Positions 13,401 through 25,800 of a stretch of DNA of 64,000 bases are shown piece after piece (within the stretch, counting starts at the first letter, position 1; every line of letters starts with the position of its first letter). The notes under the pieces are model-generated. The model was given only the letters and a program-made list of their open reading frames with translations, made no database searches and had not been told where the DNA came from. The translations under genes and the position numbers were made by a program. This stretch comes from Antedon mediterranea (Eukaryota > Echinodermata > Crinoidea > Comatulida > Antedonidae). Location: positions 8,564,812 through 8,628,811 of the forward strand of contig NC_092675.1 in assembly GCF_964355755.1 (NCBI RefSeq), given 5' to 3'.

Positions 13401-14035
13401 CATCTGAAAATCGGAACCATTAAATAGCAACAATGGTTGTACAGTTATTCCAACTGTCAAATTTATATTTGAATAAATAAAAGATCAACAAAAAATGCCT
13501 AAAATATATTTTAAACTTATAACATACTCTTTTAATAATACAGAGAAACATCGTGTTGAATTTGAAACTAACTGCTCACGGTCGGAATTCATTTATATTA
13601 TAAATTAAAAGATCGCAGAAAAGGTAACGTTTTCATTTGGAAATGTAAGATTACAAGGCTTGCCTTTGGTGAAAATTCCATTCATATTATTAACTCGCAT
13701 CACCATCGATAACATACTGTATTTTAATTAAGAATATGTAAACTTTTTAAAACTTCAACAACTTTTTAAGTGTTTTAGGCTATGCATTTTATCGAATTTT
13801 ACTCTTTAACTTCCAAATTGTAATCGCTTTTTAAACTGTTTTTTGTTATCGTACAAATATTTGCCAATCTTTAAAGAAGAATTTTGATTGTTATTTTATT
13901 ATGATAATGGACAAATAAAGCTTTTCAGTATTCAGTATTATGTATTTAGATATCTCGTCCACTTTCAACAAAATTTAGCATCACCTTTTAGTTGATAGGT
14001 AAATTAACGAGGGGAGGGGAGAAAATGTTACGGCA
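10468..14035. other. Intergenic AT-rich DNA between the ADAMTS-like gene and ACSL
   Basis: This holds the 5' flank of the ADAMTS-like gene. An upstream non-coding exon is possible, because TTCTATTTTATAG just before its ATG (on the minus strand) resembles an acceptor. No convincing coding exon, RNA gene or full element was recognised. The only local structure noted is the TTCTATAGAA cluster at 11205-11332. Confidence 0.5.
11205..11332. repeat. Cluster of the palindrome TTCTATAGAA
   Basis: Variants GAATTCTATAGAAC, AATTCTATAGAAATG, AATTCTATAGAAGT and TTTCTATAGAC recur at irregular spacing within about 130 bp. It may be a decayed simple repeat; no function is assigned. Confidence 0.45.
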
Positions 14036-14039
14036 AAAA

Positions 14040-14145
14040 TAATAATTGGTAGAGTGCTTAGGAAGGCAGAGAGGATGATCGGTGAGTACCAGAGGTCGGT
14101 GGAGTCCATCTCTGATGAGCTTCGCATTCAGTATATGAATTAACG
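14040..14145 (+). pseudogene. Possible LINE C-terminal scrap
   Basis: A plus-strand frame reading RVLRKAERMIGEYQRSVESI resembles the conserved segment before the end of some fish and invertebrate LINE ORF2 proteins. It runs into a stop soon after. No flanking LINE sequence was recognised. Confidence 0.3.
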
Positions 14146-16795
14146 CACCGAGTACCAATTACCAAGTAACTGATGTAAAGCGCGGCCGCTGACGAGGCCT
14201 ATAATAATTAATATCTTAGAAATTTGCGCTATAAAAGTGTTTCAAAAATAAAATAGTCGTGTTCTCACCTTACTAAAATTGACGTTCTGATAGCCTGAAT
14301 AAAAGGTTCGACCAAATGGAATGTATTTTTTTCACACACCTTATATGTGGAAAACGTAAACTTCAACTATACAACAAATATATTAAATCTCAAACCGGAA
14401 TAATAATAATAAAAAATATAACAAATAAAATATTATTTTGTATTGATTATTTATAATTATATTATAGGTCTACTTATAAACTTGAACAATCCAAAATAGG
14501 CCATCATAAATCTTGGGAGAATTACTCCAAATCCACACTTATGAACAATTAATTACACACTTAGAACAGATAAACCCAAAATATGTGAATTATTTAACAA
14601 ACTATCTTAAACTCAATACTACCAAGACTAAATCTATATATAAATTTACGTAAGGACAAAATTTAGTAACTTGCGCGTTACTTCTAGAATGTTTACTCGA
14701 TGGTATAATAAAGTTGGTTCGTACTTTCGATACTGATTTTAACCACCCAATGTAACCATGTTTACTAATTAAATGGAGTTAGATAATTAGTTATTGACAA
14801 TTAGAACGAATTTAGGTTCAACTTTTTGCCACAAATAGGGTGTTTTCCGATCGTGGTATACACTGTCCTAATTGATGTCAATCGTGAAAAATACCCGCAC
14901 ACAATAATACGAGGATGCTTTGAATTTAGCTATCTCCTTCTACGATAATTGTTTTTAAAAACCGATTGAACAGCTCGAGTGCACCATCATAATGTTGAAG
15001 ACAGGCCCCTTTAAAAAAACTATTTTGATAGATTTAACACCTTTAGATATTGTATTGCGATACTTTTTGACAATACTGTAAATACGTAATTTTTGGTCGC
15101 CATTTAATCGTAAATGTCTTACTGTGAGTGTGGGTACTGCTAGATATATAAACACATATACAAATAAGCTGTATTACTGTGAGTGTGGATAGGCCCTACT
15201 GTTAGATATATAAACACGTAATATACAAATAAACTGTATTTCTGACAGTTGCTTCTCAATTACAAAAAATATAAATGTCGTAGTGGTGTATCGTTACATG
15301 TTTACTATTTCAATTGACTATGACAGTGATAGTTTTAACAAAGTATTAAATCGCAAATGTTTTACCGTATTTAGTGGTATATTATTTATAGGCATATAAA
15401 ATATGAAAACATATTTCGTTACTGTGTTATATTCAAAACACAAATTGGGTTTGTTTAAGGAGTCCAAATAAAAAATTTGAACTCATTTTGTGACTAATTT
15501 TAGTTGGCTGCATAATTCATCGTGTCTATTTATTCGTTTCTGTAAGCGATAATGTTGTATATTCCTGCGGTACGTACATTTAAAAAACAGCCCATTTTTT
15601 AAACTCTAAAATGACTGTGTATTCGAAAAATATCTGTGGGCACGACATACTGTAGGTGGTACGCGAGCGAAGTACATCTATTCATCTCTTCATCCAAGAC
15701 TCATGGAATTGACATCCCTCATTAAGCCACACATCTAATTTAGACCACATAATAGAGCCTATCGCAATATTCCTTTGTTACTGTTATGTGGTACCAACCG
15801 TCTAATGGTTTTTATTTTATAGGAAATGTTCAGTCAAGTAGAAACCATGAAGCTATTAAATGGTTAATTTATATAGTGACGTTACTGGTGACATGGTTTA
15901 TTTTGTATTATTTCATTTTCTGTTTTACACGCTTGGGTTTTAAATAGTAATTTACATGTAAATAGATGTAGGCCTATTTGAAATATTTAAGGGTAAAAAT
16001 ATGGATAACATGAATGAATCCATTATATCCAAAGAATCAATGCGAGCACACGAGCCTGATCCCTAATTATTTGTTTCCCCTAGACTAGTGGGAGGTGCCA
16101 TTTTATCATAAATTGTATGGGCGAGAGTACAATGAACGGGAAGCTCGTACCCTAAGACCAGAACGCATAAATATTTTTGACTGTTAAGTGGGTGGGATTT
16201 GTTTGTTTTTTTAAACCATTATTTAGAAGATGAAAACAAGGTTCTTTTTATTGTCCATTTAATAAAAACATTAAGAAAAGTATTTGTGTGATTTAAATGT
16301 AAAAATTATTATTATTGTTTTAAACAAAGAAATAAATTTAAGCCTTTTGCAGCTTATAAAAATACGTATATATCCGAAAATAGACTTTGGATCGGAGGTC
16401 CTTGTTTATTCAAATAAAATAAATTCCTATTGCTAGATTCTTAAACCAATATCAACCTGTACAATTAATGAGTGGATGATTCATAGCTAAATCAGGAAAC
16501 CCAAGTTCCTCAATGTTTTAAATAATCATGTAGCGCAGATATTAAATTAAAATTAGATAATGATATTGATATCCGTCCATCGATGTGTATTAAAAACAGT
16601 AAAAAGTAAATGCGTTATGCATATAACGTCGTTAGAGGACTAGCTCATTGGGTGTGAACAGGAACGGCACTGATCGGTTATTAAAAGTTCTACACTGGCA
16701 TTTAGTACAGGTTTTTGTTTTAAATGTGTTTATTGTGTTGTTTCTATACACCTTTTATAATTAAGTTAAACCGAGATATGGTCACTTTTAAGTAC
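14146..16795. other. Intergenic AT-rich DNA, mostly unassigned
   Basis: No coding exon or RNA gene was recognised. Around 16090-16140 the words GGTGCCATTTTATCATAAAT and GCGAGAGTAC resemble the interior of the element at 42193-43165, suggesting a diverged fragment. Confidence 0.4.
15119..15241. repeat. Two-copy tandem duplication of about 60 bp
   Basis: TTACTGTGAGTGTGG, followed by TAGATATATAAACAC and ATACAAATAA.CTGTA, occurs twice back to back. The second copy carries an extra ATAGGCCC-like insertion. Confidence 0.8.
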
Positions 16796-16799
16796 AGTC

Positions 16800-16965
16800 G
16801 ACATCGTTCCTCTATGATTCCACCCGACTATTTGTTCAACGATCTAAAAGTAAAGCTGCTGTGATGAGCCATTTCTGTCATCGCTCCGCGCCTCTGGAAC
16901 GCACATCATCTGGAACGCGCATTCAGTTGATTTTAGATGAACGAATTCTGTACATTTATTTAAAC
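16800..16965 (+). pseudogene. Degenerate 3' end of a LINE ORF2
   Basis: Frames FVQRSKSKAAVM and then, after a shift, AISVIAPRLWNA match the order of the usual C-terminal signature of CR1/Jockey-like ORF2 proteins (a basic stretch, then a PRLWN motif). It is frameshifted and truncated. Confidence 0.4.
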
Positions 16966-17054
16966 GCCATCTTGGTTTTTATCCAAAATTTTTAATTACT
17001 TAAAAGTATTGTTAGGCGCTCTGTTCTTGGTAGGGTGGCCTACAAAAAATAACA

Positions 17055-17175
17055 TAATGAAAATTAAAAGAATGATAATGATGATAATAATAATGATACT
17101 AATGATGGTAACGGCAACGGCAACATCAACAACAACATCATTAATAACAATAATATATATAATATTAATAATTCA
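17055..17175. repeat. Imperfect trinucleotide microsatellite
   Basis: Runs of ATGATAATAATAATGAT grade into GGCAACGGCAACATCAACAA and AATAATATATA. The open frame through it is low-complexity and is not a gene. Confidence 0.8.
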
Positions 17176-17209
17176 TTTCATTTATTTTACTTTTATTTCG
17201 GAAACGTAG

Positions 17210-19095
17210 TGTAGTTACAAAATCAATTGCATAAATAAGTTTAAATAAAAAAGGCAGACACAAAAAAAAAACACCGGTATCAGATCATCTCATTATTATT
17301 AATAATAATAATTGTAGATTAATTCCAATTTGCCACCTTTTATTCCAGTTCTTATATCTACCACCATCGTGTGATATTCTCTTGAACCTCTACTGTACAG
17401 CACCTTCACTTCCTTTAGGTCATGAGCGATCTCTTCCATTTCTTTGTTTTCTTTCCACAAAGAAAGTTATAGAATCATTTTCATGTTACATTGGTGTTTG
17501 TTTCTCTTGGCCTCTTATCTTATTCAACAAACATTAACATTGTTTTTACCAAATGTATGCAGATACAATCAATTCATTTCTATCTTTTTTACGCCATTAG
17601 GTAATCCTGTTATCTCTTCTCTTCCATCTCAGGGAGAAAGGGATCTATTTTGACTGTCGGTATATAAACTTTAAGTGGATATTTGCTTCGGTAATCACTA
17701 AATTGAAAAAAATCAGATTTTCAAAAAAAACATTTAATTCCTTTAAATAAGATATAAACAAAATATACGTTTTCTCTTTTTATATATAATATAGAAACAA
17801 ACCCCACAATAGTAATAAGCGAAATGAGAAGAATAGAGTTAATTACTGATTGATAAATTTAAATAAATTAATTTAAAAAAAAGTTCAAATAGACAGTAAA
17901 ATAATATATTTTGTCTCAAAAATAATTAAATATAAATTGCTTATATCAACAACTAAAAATTTATTTTAATTTAAGGCAATTAAAGCAACAGAATGCAGAA
18001 AAGATGTGTCATTTTCGAAAAGACCGTCAAGCTTTTAAAAAAACATTATACAAACAAATTAATATCTAAAAATAAAGTAGTTATCTTTAGAATCAATGTT
18101 TTTGAACACATTTAGGCCAACGAATGAAGCGTACGTTAAACATCAGTGCAATGGTACATGGTTGTGGAAGATGCCATCAAATTGAAGATCTGCTATGGTA
18201 TTGCTGACGATTATAGTTAAATTGAAGGTGGTCATTAAAGAGAACAAAGCGGTTAAATACTATATCATGAAAAATATCAATATCAGAAATTTAAGTATAT
18301 TTTAAAGTAAATAAAGGGCTAGATATGATCATAACAAGCCCTTTTTAAAGTGTAAAATAACCTTTTTTTTTAGAATTTGTTCTAATACAATAACTAATGT
18401 ATTAGTGGAAAGAGAGTAATGGGGTAAAAAGTTGGACATTTAATGAATAGACCATATCATATTTCAGAAGCCTGTTGGTCAACCTGGACACCTAGATATA
18501 TTGCAGAATTTTTAATGTATCACTTCGTACATATGTCATTATAAGCATTATTTTATAGCAAAAAAAGATATTATGTTGGTATTTTGACTGGATAATTGTT
18601 ACCGTGTGATAAATTTAAATATATACTTAGCCTACATATTTCATCTATTAAGTAGGCTTACTGAACTACACTTAACTATAATATGTAGACAAGTTCGGAA
18701 CTTCTAGATGATGTATTTTGAATTCATAAAACAGATCTACTACTATAATCAAATTAAATTGTTCGTGTTGAACAGTTGGTTTATCAACAATCATCAAGAT
18801 TAAACTTGTCACCTTTGAACTTTTCTAACACAATACAACGTTTTACGATTTTAACTACCACAGGAAGCAGATGTATTGTTAGGTTAACCATAACACCTCC
18901 ACACTGTCAACTACCCTTTGTGTTAACAAAGCGAAGATGATTTAGCAGATTTATTCAATTCAGTGGCATTTTAAATTGAAATTCCGAAGTATATAGAGAC
19001 AGCTTAACAAATACAGAACAGCAAATAATAAATAATAACAATCCGTATCTCATTGTTTGAATTAGTAAATCAATTAAAAATATTCTTATAACTTT
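17210..19095. other. AT-rich intergenic stretch with nothing recognised
   Basis: It contains poly-A and poly-T tracts and short AT simple repeats only. No splice-bounded exon, RNA gene or paired terminal repeats were found by eye on either strand. Confidence 0.4.
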
Positions 19096-19099
19096 CCAA

Positions 19100-20217
19100 C
19101 ATATTAATGAGTAGGTGATCCTTTTAGAATTGAACAGATCCTTGTGTCTAAAAGAAAGTTGGAAGAAAGAATGTTTGGATGAGAGAAAGGTGCGCGTTTT
19201 GTGTGTAGAGGAACTGTTTGCAATTGTGCCCGGCAGACCCAGCAGCCTATTGGCCTTTAACAAAAAAATCACAATAGGAATTGACACTTTCAATACCAAC
19301 CTCTTGAACAGAGTAGGAAAAAATAATAGGTTTTTTCTTAAGGAAGCAGGAAAGGCATTTCTTAGACCTCAGGGACATTTTCCAGTCACAGACCAAACCA
19401 TCCAGTTTATCCAGATCCTCCTGAAAGGCAATGGAATCCTCGATGGTGATAATGATTTATAAATCTTGAGGTCATCAGCGAAGACAAGGCAGTTGGAATT
19501 TGGAAAAATATTAGGAATTTCGTTTACAAACACATTAAATAGTAAGGGGTCGAGAATAGAACCTTGAGGTACGCCACATTGAAACATTAGAGGATTTGAT
19601 ATAGCTCTATCGATAACAACTCTATGCAGTCTACCATCAAGATAACTAGTGATGGTATGGACACATAATCGGATTACCGGATGATACCCCAACCAAACAA
19701 ACAATGAAGGAAACTAACAGAAAAGTAAAACGACCCGTAGGAAGACCAAGAAATAACTGTATGAACCAAATAAATAATATAATAATAAATAATAACAAAC
19801 CATCCTGCCATAAACAGACACAAATGGAAACAAATTGTGGAAAGAAAGCGTAATGTCGGAAGACGGAAAACGTTCAGAAAAAGAAGATGCTAAATAATGA
19901 TGGGATAATTTATCAAATGCTTTACTAAAGTCAGTGTAGATTATATCAGTACACTGCTTTTTTGTTTCAATAGCTTCATACACGGTAGAGAGGAGCGTGG
20001 CAAGATTTGTTTTGCACGATCTACCGGGCATGAAACCATGGGATAATGGGAGATACATGACGTAGTAATTGCTTGTTAACAATTCTTTCACGAATTTTAG
20101 GGATTGTAGGGATATTGATCTGTAATTTGAACTTTTAATTTGGAGCCATTTTTGTGTATTGGGACGATATTGGAAATTGTCCACATGTTTGGAAAGCACC
20201 AGATGAGATGGAAACAT
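19100..20217 (-). pseudogene. Broken CR1/Jockey-type LINE reverse transcriptase
   Basis: On the minus strand, an upstream piece (20217 to about 19904) carries NYRSISLQSL, HGFMPGRSCKTNL and DFSKAFDKLSHH. A downstream piece (about 19650 to 19100) carries TITSYLDGRLHRVV, CGVPQGSILDPLLFNVF and CLVFADDLKIYKSL, then an EDLDKLDGLVCDWKMSL-like frame. These are the RT fingers and palm motifs, including the catalytic FADD. The about 20 residues normally found between KLSHH and ITSYL are missing, and the gap is occupied by a separate insertion at 19656-19903. There is no endonuclease part. The element is dead, lying upstream of ACSL on the opposite strand. Confidence 0.85.
19656..19903 (+). mobile_element. 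LINE 3' fragment inserted in the older LINE, with a 6-bp target duplication
   Basis: The plus-strand frame reads YGHIIGLPDDTPTKQ and then KRPVGRPRNN, the C-terminal GH..RLPDD...GRP signature of a different LINE ORF2. TGATGG is found on both sides (19650-19655 and 19898-19903), consistent with a 5'-truncated retrotransposition into the minus-strand LINE. Confidence 0.65.
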
Positions 20218-20945
20218 TACAAATATTTGTAATGGGTGAAGATAAGGTACAAGAACAAAATTTAAGAATATGAATACTAATTGGAACTTTCAACTGCCTT
20301 ATCAACACTGATGGACCTCAAGAGATGTTCGCATTTGCGTAAAAAGATGACATTCTCTTCGTGACAAACATGTTACTAGCACTACAATAACATTCTCAAT
20401 GAGTTCTTATAGCACACCTCCAGATTATGTAACGACTGAATAAAAGCACATAGACACGACTTTTGGGAGAGCTATATTTAACTTTGAATTCAACAAATCG
20501 AAACAATGAACAGCATTTAAACGACAGTAACAGCCCACCTAAATAGGAAAATAGATAAATTGAATTTAACATATTGAATTATAACATAACATGTAGTTCA
20601 TAGTAATTGATATCATAAAAAAACATACTAATACACAACATAAGGTATATAAGAATAAATAAGATAATAACTTAGTCAAATAAAATAAAATATGTTGTGA
20701 ACATTACAATTAGGCCTATTTATAACACAACAGCATTGACATAGTTTAGATTTAGCCAATGACTTACAGGATTTGTCCATTAAAGATTTACTTCTTGAAG
20801 TGAATGTACAATAATTTGTTATTAAGTATTTTCTACGAAATGTTATATAATTGCAAAATATATTATCATATGATAATTCTATTGTGACATGTATATAAAT
20901 ATCTGAATACATTCTTACTTAGTCCAACACATCTGCTCGTGTGAG
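20218..20945. other. AT-rich intergenic stretch, nothing recognised
   Basis: No coding, RNA or terminal-repeat structure was seen between the dead LINE and the presumed ACSL promoter. Confidence 0.4.
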
Positions 20946-20949
20946 GGCG

Positions 20950-21115
20950 GGCACCTATGATTCTGCACATTATTATTTGCGAGTGCTCACAAAATTAATC
21001 AATCGATATTATTGATCTTTGCCTTGATATTGTTGGTTTGGTTAAACACATATCGGTTGTCGTGTCCTGTGATTGGCGCTGCCCTGGGAAAACAGTTGCA
21101 ATAGTAGTGGTAGGT
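20950..21115 (+). promoter_or_regulatory. Presumed ACSL promoter and 5' non-coding exon
   Basis: The first coding exon of ACSL opens with an acceptor three bases before the ATG, so a non-coding exon must lie upstream. This stretch is more GC-rich than its surroundings. It has an inverted CCAAT box (GATTGGC, 21071-21077) followed about 30 bp later by a good donor, GTAGGT, at 21110. The transcription start itself is not visible. Confidence 0.4.
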
Positions 21116-21692
21116 TTCTGTAAAAACAAAAGATTTGTTTATTATTCTATAGTTTTATAGCTAGCTAGGCTTAGCTAGGTAGAAAGAAGGCGTTTATAAA
21201 GTTACATCCAATTCCCCGGCCATCCAAGCTAGGCTTTATTTTAGAGTTATAGCGATGTTTCACGGAGCATTGTTTGGGTCATGGTCCTGGAGGTATAATA
21301 CCTCCATCCCCTAAGTTCCAACTCTACTACGACACCAAACAAACGGAACGGAACCAAACGGAAACAAACGAGGCTCAGAATGTTGCAAATTACCTACCAA
21401 ACGAGAGTAGATAATTGTTAATTAATTATAAAAACGTTATAGCAAAAATCAATCGAATTTATGTTAAAAACGATATTAGCAACAAAAACTGAAATCAAAC
21501 GAGAGTATCTATGGCACGCCTATAGTGCCTATAATAGGAGAACAATGAGTTCAAAATTGGTTCATAATTCACAACACAAATTAAAAACAAGAAATATTTC
21601 TTACAAAAAACGCTGCTCATTTGAATGTGTCATTTTATTGTCACACAATAGTTATTTTACCTGAAAAAAAATTAATTTAAAACAACAAATAC

Positions 21693-22245
21693 TTAAAGAT
21701 GTATTGTCCCTTTGACTAATTCCCAAAAAATTTTTTTTTTTTTATTTCGAAAAAAAGTGGGTCATTTTGAAGTATCATAATAGTTATTAACTTTCACATA
21801 AAATTAGTAAAAAAAAAAATAATTTAACCGAAATACAGATGTTTTTTTGTTCAAAAAATAACTTTGACTTCCAGTCAAAGTTTTCAATCAAAACATATCC
21901 CATAATGCAATGCACTTGTTTGGCTACTCTGTTTGCATAATCATAAAACTTCCTCGCGATCTGTGTGAAAACACCTTCTCAACCGTGATGAGTTGTAAAC
22001 AATCCTAATTAGCATCATGCATAATGCATACTCATGGTTTGAAATCTTTGTTTACTTTCGCTTGCGACGATTTCTCAGATGAAATGTAATCTAATTAATT
22101 TACCTGTTAATTACGTAAACTGTTGTTTTTGGCTCGAATTTTCGACTTAAAGTGAATAACTTTAATATTACTTTGGTATGGCCAATTTAAATTTAGAATA
22201 TTTTTTTTTTCCTTTTTTGTGTTTCAAGGGACAATACATCTTTAA
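21693..22245. mobile_element. TTAA-flanked miniature inverted-repeat element, long copy
   Basis: It begins TTAA+AGATGTATTGTCCC and ends GGGACAATACATCT+TTAA, a perfect 14-bp terminal inverted repeat with TTAA at both sides. TTAA duplication is the hallmark of piggyBac-type transposition. The interior (553 bp overall) is non-coding with poly-T tracts. It lies between the presumed 5' exon and the first coding exon of ACSL. Confidence 0.8.
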
Positions 22246-22354
22246 ATTGTCTGTCAGACAATTGTTTTGGGGTTTCTTTTCTCTTTTTATATGTGAAAAA
22301 ATATAATTTTTGTTTACAGAAGTGAATACTCAATTTCTGTCACTTTAGTTAATT

Positions 22355-22733
22355 TTATTGCCAAGGTCAAGTCTGGGGGTCACTTCATCACACTAGATAT
22401 TCCAAGTGTGAAGTATCATATTACAAACACAAACTTTAATGGACTGTTTTGATAATAATTCAATGAATATCTGACAGTGAATTACAGTCAAAAGTCAGTA
22501 TTATAGTCAAATGGGATAAATACCAGAAATGCTTTGAGATTTGTAATTTTAGCCTAATAGACTCTTTTCCAAGACGTTTTTTGGGTCTAGTAGCTGGAAT
22601 CTATAAATTATAGTGGAGTTTCCATTTTCGCAAAACTGTCGTCCTTAGATACTGTACTATATCTGCTGCTTGCTTTAGCTTCTGATTGAGTAGTCCTAAT
22701 GGGACGTAGCGGGCTAGAGCAGCAGCATGAAAA
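22355..22733. repeat. Segment duplicated at 27184-27525 (copy upstream of the first ACSL coding exon)
   Basis: Long stretches match the second copy: AAGGTCAAGTCTGGGGGTCA, AATGGACTGTTTTGATAATA, AAATTATAGTGGAGTTTCCA and GACGTAGCGGGCTAGAGCAG. The match resumes to the left as TTTCTTACAAAAAACGCTGC at 21595, with the TTAA element and flanks (about 740 bp) present only here. Confidence 0.85.
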
Positions 22734-22837
22734 AAAAAATTAACATGAGCCGAAATATAAATATGCTTCCTCTGCTTTCATTATTTAATTGATTATATTT
22801 TGAATTTTTTTTATATCTTGGATGTTTGTTGCAGGCA

Positions 22838-25800
22838 ATGTCTGTAGAAGATATCCTTAGTTTCCTTGGTAACAAGTCAACTGTTTTAGCAGTTGGTGCT
22901 GTTGCGTTGTCTTCATCTTATTACTTAGCTACAAGACCATCCCCTGTAAAGCCGGTCATTGACCTCAACAAACAGTCTTTAGTATTGGAGGTAATTAATA
23001 TTTTGTTTTGTCAAGTTTTATATTATAATGTATTTTATTTGAATTGACAGAGGACTCTTTAATAACAATTCTTTTTTAATGAAGACTTTAAAGATGGTTA
23101 ATAAAATAATGTAAGGTAGGCCTATAGTATGCATTTATTGGTTTTAGGGAGAGGTCGGGTGGTAATTACTTTGCAAATTCTGGCCAAAACCTGTCCGGCC
23201 GCACTCAATTTGGCTTCCAAAATTTATTTAGGCTATTTGTGTACTACATCTATTTATTCTTTTGTGTGCTTTTGTTTTACCATCTTCATGAACCCCATGA
23301 TGTTAATTAACTATGAATGACTTTACTGATAATTAATTAATTAAAATCCACATAAAGTAATATTTATATTAATATAACAATATTGAATTTAGGCAATATC
23401 AATCCTGTTCATGTGATAAAGTAATATTTATATTAATATAACAATATTGAATTTAGGCAATATCAATCCTGTTCATGTGATTTTGTGGCAGGCTAAAATT
23501 TATGTTATGTCTGTAGAATATTAGCCTGTGTTCTGGTAACATGTTATCATGCACATATGGTAGGATAGTATCTAATGCCTAATTTTGTTATTTTATTTCT
23601 TTAAATGAAGGTCTGGAATTTTAAACCACTAAAAACAGAAAGAATTTCACGATTAGATTTGTATCAGGCACTAAAGTAACAATAATTGACCACTAATGTA
23701 AAACTAATATTACCTACTAATAATAAAATAAACCACTATTGCAAAATCTTAACCAACAACAACAGTTTAAACACTAACAAACAAACTATTCATTTAAACT
23801 AAAATTTAACATTCAAGAGAAAAAAAGAGGGAATTGATAGGGAAACAAGGCTTGCCGGTACGGGGCGCCGTATGGGACAAAGCTAATTTTGTCGAAATAT
23901 TACAATTTTGTAATTCATTTTGTATTGACAAAATTCATTTTGTGTTGACAAAATTTATTCTGTGTGGACAAAATTAATTTTGTCTTGACAAAATTCATTT
24001 TGTCTTGACAAAATTAATTCTGTGTAGACAAAATTAATTCTGTGTTGACAAAATTCATTTTGTGGCGACAAAATGTATTCTGTGTAGACAAAATTTATTC
24101 TGTGTAGACAAAATTCATTCTGTGTAGACAAAATTCATTCTGTGTAGACAAAATTCATTTTGTTGCAACAAAATTTATTTTGTCGCGACAAAATAAATTT
24201 TGTTAGCCGAGCCTACTCAAGCGTGGGACAAAACGTTTTAACATTTAAATTAGAAGGCGGCGTTGTTATTGGAAACTCGAAGATTGACAGTTATAGGCCT
24301 ACGATCAAACAGCTCGCGAATATCATTTTACGACCTCCTCTACACCGGTGAACTTGAATACTTTGCGTCGAGTATAAGTACAGTTTATACTGACGTATAA
24401 CAATATTATTGTATACTTAAAATTAATTCCGATTCAGCAAAACGGAACACGTAGCCCTCCCGGGTAGCCCTATGCCTACCAATTTTGGTAATAAATATTA
24501 AAGATGGTTGAAGATTTATATCGATACCGATAATATTGATAAAGAAAATGACAACACTATTTACGATAACATCTGATAAGTTGAGTAGTAATGAAATGAT
24601 TTTAGTTAATACATTTATTTTAATATAATAGTTAGTATAGGCCTATTTATTCTTATGGGAATTGCGTCGTCTATATAGGCCTACCAAGTTTATTTGATAG
24701 GAATACTAAATTGCTAATAGGCCTAACTCAGGGGAACAAAACTATGATATATCTCTTAAGACATATATTAATTGTCTCTAATTGGAATAATAGAGATATC
24801 TTTATTGAAAAGATATCTTGGTTATAACAGGGATATATCTCTATTGGAACCTAAGATCTATATTTTAAACTAACTACATCTATTAAAAACTAAGATATTT
24901 TAGTTGCCTAAATAAATGACAGTTTGGTACGCCATGATTATGATATTGCAAATTGCATATTATTATATATTTACACCCTCGAAAGATATAATTCAACTTT
25001 GACCAAATAGTTATATGGGTGTTCACACAACTGACATATGGCGCCACTCAAGTATCCATTCCCATGGCAGTGTATATAATCTTTCCACCTTCTCCATGAT
25101 TGATTTTATTTATTATACATTGCTAATTGCAAATAATTGTTTATAGGTTTACATTGTTCTTTGTACTTTTAATGTACGTATTCAGTCTTTGCCTGGCTTG
25201 ATAAGATTGATGTTAAATAAAAATGCATTTTCCACTAATAAAATATGGAATTGTATCGAGAAAGTATTGTAATTTCGGGCAGAATGGTTTTCGGTCTGGA
25301 AAGGTCATTATTACACTGTCTGGGGTGTTGATATTTATACATCAAATGTTCGAATCGAATCGAATAGCCCCATTATTGAAGCTTTACCTGAAGAGGTCCT
25401 AGACAACTTGCGTAATCTTGGAGAAGCCCAGACCCTCAGTCAAACCAGAATGGTTTTCGGTCTGGAAAGGTCATTATTACACTGTCTGGGGTGTTGATAT
25501 TTATACATTGAATGTTTTATGGCCAATCAGTCCTGAACCTAGCCAACGTAGGCTACCTGGCCTACTTACTACTGTAGGTTAAAGGTTATTAGGTTTCGCA
25601 GGGTGGATGACTGTTATAATAAAACTAACGTGAGCAATCTTTTGTAGTCAGTTCTTTAAATTTTTTTTTTCAAATAACGGACAGCTAGCTTTCAGCATCA
25701 TTATTTCTGCAATGATTATTATTATCTTAAAGATATATTGTCACATGAAAAAAATGTTTTTTTAAATCTTTTTGTTGAATATGTTATTTTAATGTCACAT

